Origin: Clarkia xantiana subsp. parviflora
Lineage: Eukaryota; Streptophyta; Magnoliopsida; Myrtales; Onagraceae
DNA: 64,000 bases
Assembly: GCA_036873135.1 (NCBI GenBank)
Contig: JAPTYO010000007.1
Coordinates: 10,150,763-10,214,762, forward strand
Direction of reading: 5' to 3'
Shown here one piece after another: positions 57,923-64,000 of this stretch; the stretch's first letter is position 1, and every line of letters begins with the position of its first letter. Below the pieces are notes generated by a model that searched no databases, was not told the DNA's origin, and saw only the letters and a program-made list of their open reading frames with translations. The position numbers were made by a program, and so were the translations under genes.

Positions 57923-59302
57923 CTATGATGCAGCAGCATGGCCTTCCTCAGCAGCAGCAGCCTCGAACGTCTCTCCAGGAACAAGATCGGGAACCTCATC
58001 ATCGTCATCTTCACCTTTCTCTTGGCCAGCCTTTTCATCAAGACCGCCGCCTTTCTGCAACTGTTCTGCTAGCTTCCTCAAGTTGTCCAAATTATCAGGC
58101 CCTGCACATTTTTCCAATCATACAATATATAGACATCAAAAACAAACTTATAATATGTATATGTACAGCATCTCAAGAATAATATTGAGCTGCAGCAGCA
58201 GCAGCATAGTAAAATGAAAATAGACTTACCTAATTGGTTAAGGATCCCAGGAAGAATATCTGTCAATTCTGCAAAAAATTGACTCGATGAATACACATTG
58301 ACATAAATAACAGATCACGGAAGGATATGAATAAACTAAACCCAATGTCATTAAAGCAAAACCTAAAGCTAGAGTAGCAGCAGAACTGACATAATTTTCA
58401 CCAATAAATAGGATTCCAGTTGGTTTAGGGTCCTTACTCTTAGTTTGGGGAGTGCCGCTAACCACCCATGTATTTGCTTGAATAGACGCTTGAACTGATA
58501 AACAGAAAGAAGTGAGGAAAAGTATCAATAACTTCCATTTCTAGACGAAAAAGGTTATACGCTGTAGGTTGCAGATTAATCAACCTTTTGGGTTCAGAAA
58601 CTGGATGACGTAATCGTCCTTAAAAATGTTAACTTCCTCAATAGCAGGGATGCTATTTACTCCAATTCTCTTCAAGGTACTCTGAAGCCTTTTATCATCA
58701 GTTGTAGTGGTCTTGTGAATAGCCTTCTTCTTTCTACAGTCAACTAAAGTTTCATTAAACATTGAACCAAATAGCTCAAGAGTTTTTCTTGTATAATAAG
58801 AAGAGGAGACCAATGCATTCCTTCAGTAAAAAACCACAAACAAAAAATCCCCACAAGACTGTAATCTATGGCTAACTAGTAATTGCTTCTGAATAGCAGT
58901 TGGCAGGAAACAAGATCCAGTACTTTAATGAAGCTATCCTTCAAATTACAAAAAGTAGCCGAAGCTCTACCTTTGGCCTGCTAAAGTGTAGAACTTGGAT
59001 TAGCTTGAAACAATCGTAGTGATGTAAGATTCTTAATTTTAGTTTAGAATGGTAAAGGTTATAAATCTAAGGTGTTTGAATAGAACAGCCTTATGCTCAA
59101 AGCATCTAACATATGGTTAGCTAAAAAATTGTCTAGTTTTTCACTTTTTCCGAAAGAAACTATCTGTTTCTTATTCTTGACAAGATACTTTTTAGTTTGC
59201 AGGCAACTAGCTAGAAGTTTGACTAAAGTAGCACCTTCTCACGGTTCCTTTCCCTCCTGTGCGGACAGAACCCGCCATCTTCATCAGCTTGTCCCGGTTC
59301 AT
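57923..59302 (-). CDS. BTF3: BTF3 / NAC beta subunit, copy 2
   Basis: Exons 59235-59302, 58585-58733, 58438-58494, 58230-58268 and 57923-58101 correspond one to one with copy 1 and encode the same 163-residue protein as far as I can compare. Splice sites, the presumed 5'-UTR exon (about 59926-60000) and upstream DNA including the ACACGTGT motif (60093-60100) are duplicated too, so this copy has everything it needs for expression. The product binds NAC-alpha and the ribosome (RRKKK motif). Confidence 0.93.
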
Positions 59303-60029
59303 CTGCATCACAGTGGATAAAGGCTCGAGTAAGTGCCAGAACATTTCTATCTAAGAAGTGACATTAACTAAAATAGTAAAATACCAGCAATTTCAGGACA
59401 GGTGATAATGAAAAACTCAATAGGAAGACACATGAGCAAGCACACAAGTGACAAGGGTCAAGAAACAGTATGAAACAAAGTTCAAATTGCTGTAGTCTTA
59501 AAAGAACTAAAGCGATTGTCATGGAAAACCAATTCCCTTATGAAATCTGAACTTGTGTTTTATCAGCCAAAGATATGTCAGTTCCACAAAAGCAAGTACT
59601 CTTATTCTATTACTAAACAAGGCATTTATTGCTCAAATGCCAAATTTACCATACAATGACAACCATGAAAAGTAATTGTGTAATAAGATGTAAAACCGGA
59701 ACGTCTGTGGATTTCCACAAAAAACGATAACGAGTACCTAAACTACAGAAAAAATCCAACAGTGACTAGGAATCAGGAAAGGTAATTAAGAACAAGAAAC
59801 CTAACCCTAACGATTGGCTTTTGGTACAAATCACCTAGAATTAAGCCACAAAAGCAGTGATAAGAGATTATGTAAGTCAACGAAGATAAGGTCTGAGGGA
59901 TTACAGGTCCGAGAATCCAAGTACCTTTGATTCTGAGGTGGTTTAGGGTTCGAACAAGGAACGGAGAAGATGAGGATGAAGAAGATAAGAGTGGAGTGAC
60001 TCCAGTCGGCGCTGCTAGGCTATGCTAGT

Positions 60030-60652
60030 GTCGGCTTGGCGCCTCCTATTTCGCGCATACACAGCAATCTAACGGTGACCAGCACTTATATAACACGTGT
60101 CAACATCTCTATGGCCAGTGAATTTCTTTAGCAAAAAAAGAACAATATAGGCCCGTAATTAGGGATTTTTGCATAAATTACCCAAAACTCTTAAACGTGT
60201 CCATTTTGTACACTGAAAAATGCTGTCTCAATCAACACTTTTGCACATTTCATTATTCCAATTTACTTACTACTCTCAATGAAAGAATAGTTCTCATACA
60301 TTACTGTTACATTAGTCATTAATTAGACTGAATCATTAGTTGCTATAAAATAACTGAAGACATATTGTTCCCTCATTCCCTCCCACTGTAACTTGGGACA
60401 CAAGGAACCCATTTATTTGAACCCACAAGTCAATAACGTTGTCAGAATAACTGTTGATAGAACTTGACGTAGGCATAGTAGGTTATCAACAGGGCCGTTA
60501 CAGTGAGGCAAAACCAATTCCATGGACACGACACTCTTTCTTGCTTTCGTGTCGAAATTGACGTTGTCGGTGTATCCTCGACCCTGAGACCATCCAATAA
60601 TGTTTCTATAAGTTAGCATGTATCTTTCTTTCTTTCGAGTCATAACCCGATC
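60030..60652. other. BTF3 promoter region and sucrose synthase 3' flank (copy 2)
   Basis: Repeat of 33480-34103. The sucrose synthase 3' UTR should lie at its right end; a minus-strand frame at 60413-60643 could be an alternative terminal exon, but no in-frame junction was found. Confidence 0.45.
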
Positions 60653-63600
60653 TCAATGATCAGACACAACATGATACTGACAAATATTTGAGACATCATT
60701 GTACCTTGGAGTTACTAGTGTTGGTTCTGGTGGCGAAAGAGATGGTTTCTCAGAATTAGGATCGGTGTTTGCCTTCGGCTCCAATGTTTGACTCGAGTCA
60801 ATCGGATCCTCAATCGGGACTGGTACACTCTTCACCTGCAGTTATAAACGAACAGGTAAATTCTCGATTAATCGGGTTGCTTAGAGTAGAAGTAATCGGT
60901 TTAGTTAAATATGTGCTTACCAAATTCCGAAGCTGGAGTCCGTACAACATCTGTATATATCTGTGCTTAGCCACTTTCTGTTCCTTGTTGAGCTGCCTCC
61001 AGAATCCATAGACAGATCCCATGTTCAACACCTTCTTTGCATATATCTTCCATGTGTAGCTGCACATATAAGCTCGAAATTAGATCGAGTCAAGATAACG
61101 GGCTTGAAGACGTGGCATTACTATTGTGTTTCTTTACTTACCACTCGTAGATTCTTTGTAGACCCCCACTTGAAATCTTCTTCCAATACTCGGAATCCTT
61201 CTTGCACGTCTCAAAGAAATCAGCGATTTTGTTGCTCGACTCATCCCCATTGTTCGGGTCGATGTGGAAGCCCGAAACACCATCGACAATGATCTCGGCA
61301 GGCCCGCCTTGGTTGGTTGCAAAAGTGGGCAGCCCGCAGTTCATTGCTTCAATGACAGTCAGCCCGAAGGCTTCATAAAGTGCAGGCTGCACGAAAGCCC
61401 CCTTGGTGTCAGCAATGCAACGGTAGAGCTCTCCGTTTCGGTATCGGTCAGTCTGGGCCGCTATCCATCGGAACTGCCCCTTGAGGCTGTACTTGTCTAT
61501 CAGTAAATGCATTTTCTTTATCTCTGCTGATTCTTCTCGGTCGTTAGATTTCGAGGGGTCGAAGAATCCCGCCACCACCACCAGGTTAACCAGGCTCCTG
61601 AGCCTACTGTTCTTCCCGAACCACTCCACGAGGCCCGTTATGTTCTTCACAGTGTCAAGCCTTGCCATCGAGAAAATGATCGGCTTCTTCCTATCGGCAA
61701 GGTATCCTCTGTCGAAAAAAGTTATCCGTAAATCAGCAAAACCGGAAAATGTTGGACTTTGTATTGCTGAACTGTTACACTATCTTACATGTGTTCATTG
61801 TTGTCCTCCTTGTTATACAACAGTTCTTCAATGGCAGGATGGGATTTTTTTATCCTTCTTTGTCTCTGAGAGTAAGGGAAGTAGACAGACTGGTCGGCAC
61901 CCGGTGAAGCAATGTTGAACTTCGGCTCGAAAACATTGATTCCCGAGACGACACGGCAGAGACCTGGCATTGTAAAAGCCATATGGCTCTCGTACTGCCC
62001 GGGCCGGGTTTTGCTGCAGCATAGAGAGGAATGGAAATGAATGAGCGAGTCGAATCACGGGCCGGGTCGAGAACACACAAGCCCGGCGCACAAAGTTGGC
62101 AACAATTAGGAGTTTTAACTGCTATATAATATGCTAGGCTAACCTTCCAGCAATTTCCTGGTATGTGCTTGTAATGATGAAGTCGGTAGCGTTCATGGCA
62201 ACAAGATCTGCAGTGAATTGGCACGAGAAATGGTATTTCGGGTCGAGCTCCTTCCACTTGATGTCCGAATCCTCGTACTTGGTCTTCTCCAATGCATGAG
62301 CTATAGTTCCCTGTAATTAGATCAACAACCTTTCAGTAAACCCTACGAAACCTTGCTCTCCAAGCAACATCCTTTAGGAAAATATTATACAGATAGGAAT
62401 TGAATTGAATTGACCTGAGTGATTCCTAACTTGGTAGCCACTAGCGACGCTACGAGATTCCCATCAGAGTAGTTCCCGATCACGAGGTCGGGCTTGCATT
62501 CCATGTGTTGCATCACCTTCTCAACAGCATCCTATATTTGGACGAAAACCAACAACCTTTACATCAAGAAATGCTCTTTTCACCAAATTACATAAAATTT
62601 GAGCATGTTCAAGGAATATATATAATTGCCTGAGAAAATCTCTCCAAGTAAGGATAGACATCAAATCGGGACACCCATTGTCTGAGGACTACGCCTGTCT
62701 GAGTTCGAAATGGAACACGGAGAATGTGGGAGTACTTGGTATCCAAGATAGATTCCCACTCTTGGTTGCATTTCGTTCCTTTAGCGTCCGGTATGAGTCG
62801 TGTCACCTAATTAAAACCACCACACTAAATGAATTCAACATCAATGAACACATATATGCAAAACCTCAAGAATGTTCTACTCACCACAACAATGTTTGGT
62901 TTAATGTCAAGGCCTTGTTTTTTAATCCTCAGCAACATTTCTTCCTCCATAGCTCTTACTTGGTCCAAAATGTAAACCACCTATTATTTAAGAAGAATTC
63001 TTAATTATAAGTATAAATTTAAAGAAAAACAATAATGTACTCGGACGGCTTGTTGGATATTGTGTTACCTGACCGCCTGTGTCTGGCAATCCTAGGACAT
63101 CTTGCTGGCCAAAGTAGCCGTGAGGAGAGAATATGATGACGTTGAAGATGATAGGGAGTCTGCTAATGAAGATCTCTAACTTCTCTGGGTCGGGGGCTTG
63201 CATCAACTCGGAGAGAATGTGCATTGTTTCTCTTACTCTCTCTGCACTCTCCCCCCAACCCTTTTCAAAACCCAACTCTTTTATCCTGCCAATTATTAAC
63301 AACTAATGTCATTGCACCAGCTGATCACTTGTGTAAAGTAGAAAATATGGCGAGTAATTATTAACCTGTGCTCGAAATTCTTATATGGGGTGTCCTTAGG
63401 AAAGGCGGAAACGAATGTTTCAGCTGCTATTAAGGCAGCTTGAAGCTTTGAGACTGTGTTGAGGTTTTCATTGATCATAAGGTTCTGCAGTTTTTCCAAA
63501 GCCAATTAGTTTGTTTCACTAGCTAGCTAGGTTTTCTTGTGTGGCAAGGCAAGCTACAACTGAGATTGATATTGATTGATTATTTACCTCTCCATGGTGG

Positions 63601-64000
63601 TTTAAGGAGATTAAGTAGTCAACCAAAGGTTTAGCACTATCATAGCCTTTTCCAATCTTTGAGGTGATTGACTTTGTGATGAAGCTCAACCCATTCCCGA
63701 TCGATGAGGGAAGTGCGATTCTTGGGGTTGTGAAGTCTATGGCTTCAAAGTCTATTTCCAAAGAGTGTTCATCCTTGGCCCTGTCAAATAGTTAAATCAC
63801 ATATATCACACACACACTAGCAAGCTAGAGTTTCTCAAATGATCAGTAACTTGCGGAGCAAGCAAGTATACCAGTTGTCATCGAAAACCATTTCCTTGAA
63901 CTTCAAGAAATCAGCAGCACTGCTTTCGCTCACTTGAAGGTTATCAGAGTTGACCTTAATGTACTCCCATATCCCTGGGCTCGGTCTTACTGCTAGTGCC
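60653..64000 (-). CDS. SUS6: Sucrose synthase, SUS5/6-type, copy 2 (5' end beyond window)
   Basis: Twelve exons, 5' to 3': 63872-64000 (open at edge), 63588-63780, 63366-63484, 63069-63285, 62885-62980, 62630-62806, 62415-62531, 62144-62310, 61789-62013, 61142-61708, 60921-61059, 60653-60835. Phases agree throughout, about 775 residues. The enzyme reversibly converts sucrose plus UDP to UDP-glucose and fructose in cytosol or at membranes. Visible: '[19 protein letters not shown]', '[11 protein letters not shown]', and the GT-B nucleotide-sugar site with '[18 protein letters not shown]' and the E-x7-E region '[11 protein letters not shown]'. The tail beyond '[15 protein letters not shown]' is a Pro/Ser-rich extension, which points to the SUS5/6 clade found in sieve elements. 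The intron after exon 62630-62806 is GC-AG. The final exon is taken to the TGA at 60653; a further splice at its end (AAG|GTACAA) is possible. Confidence 0.93.

Larger units (their letters stand above)
51434..63865. repeat. Duplicated block, copy 2
   Basis: 12,432-bp second copy. Its left boundary joins sucrose synthase intron sequence (GCGGAGCAAGCAA) to STT3 exon 1 sequence (TGGGTGTTTT), with GCAA shared by both parents (51430-51433). At its right end the sucrose synthase continues past the duplicated part into exon 63872-64000, which copy 1 lacks. Confidence 0.93.

Overview
The window is nuclear DNA of a flowering plant, most likely a eudicot. It has spliced genes with AT-rich introns, long AT-rich intergenic DNA, and plant-specific families: an E-type PPR protein, a Kunitz/miraculin-like inhibitor, a YSL metal-nicotianamine transporter and a SUS5/6-type sucrose synthase. 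The species cannot be named from the sequence. About half of the window is transposons or duplicated DNA.

Layout: (1) 1-597, 5' part of a minus-strand DUF1308 gene, divergent from an intronless PPR gene (814-2370); then a secreted Kunitz inhibitor (3160-3771). (2) 3772-12930, gene-free DNA with a terminal-repeat element (7111-7925), a PIF/Harbinger-like element (8459-10579), a Tourist-like MITE (12020-12433) and a dead copia fragment. (3) 12931-23188, a six-exon YSL7-type transporter whose last intron holds a complete Ty1/copia element (15615-21952, minus strand) with 785-bp LTRs that read as identical and a decayed interior. (4) 23979-27550, an intact six-exon STT3 catalytic subunit of oligosaccharyltransferase. 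(5) A block holding STT3 exons 2-6, a tRNA-Phe(GAA), a BTF3/NAC-beta gene and a minus-strand sucrose synthase gene is present twice (24883-51433 and 51434-63865). The copies are joined head to tail at a 4-bp microhomology.

In the first copy the sucrose synthase is a pseudogene. Its large exon carries a coding-competent copia retrotransposon (34939-49046, TSD GAGGC). One LTR of that element is in turn split by an 8.2-kb CACTA transposon (35221-43381, TSD GAT), which contains a 3,645-bp internal tandem duplication. In the second copy sucrose synthase is open throughout and runs off the right end of the window, BTF3 and tRNA-Phe are intact, and STT3 lacks nearly all of exon 1.

The two copies are mosaic. 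About 9.9 kb (24883-34771 versus 51434-61320) is almost identical, whereas the sucrose synthase sequence beyond it differs by about 3-5 percent. This implies an older sucrose synthase duplication followed by a recent copying or gene-conversion event. I found no evidence of a wholly new biochemical system; the noteworthy content is this layered rearrangement and transposon history. Genes with predicted working products are PPR, Kunitz inhibitor, YSL, STT3 (first copy), BTF3 (twice), tRNA-Phe (twice), sucrose synthase (second copy) and the 1,469-residue copia polyprotein.
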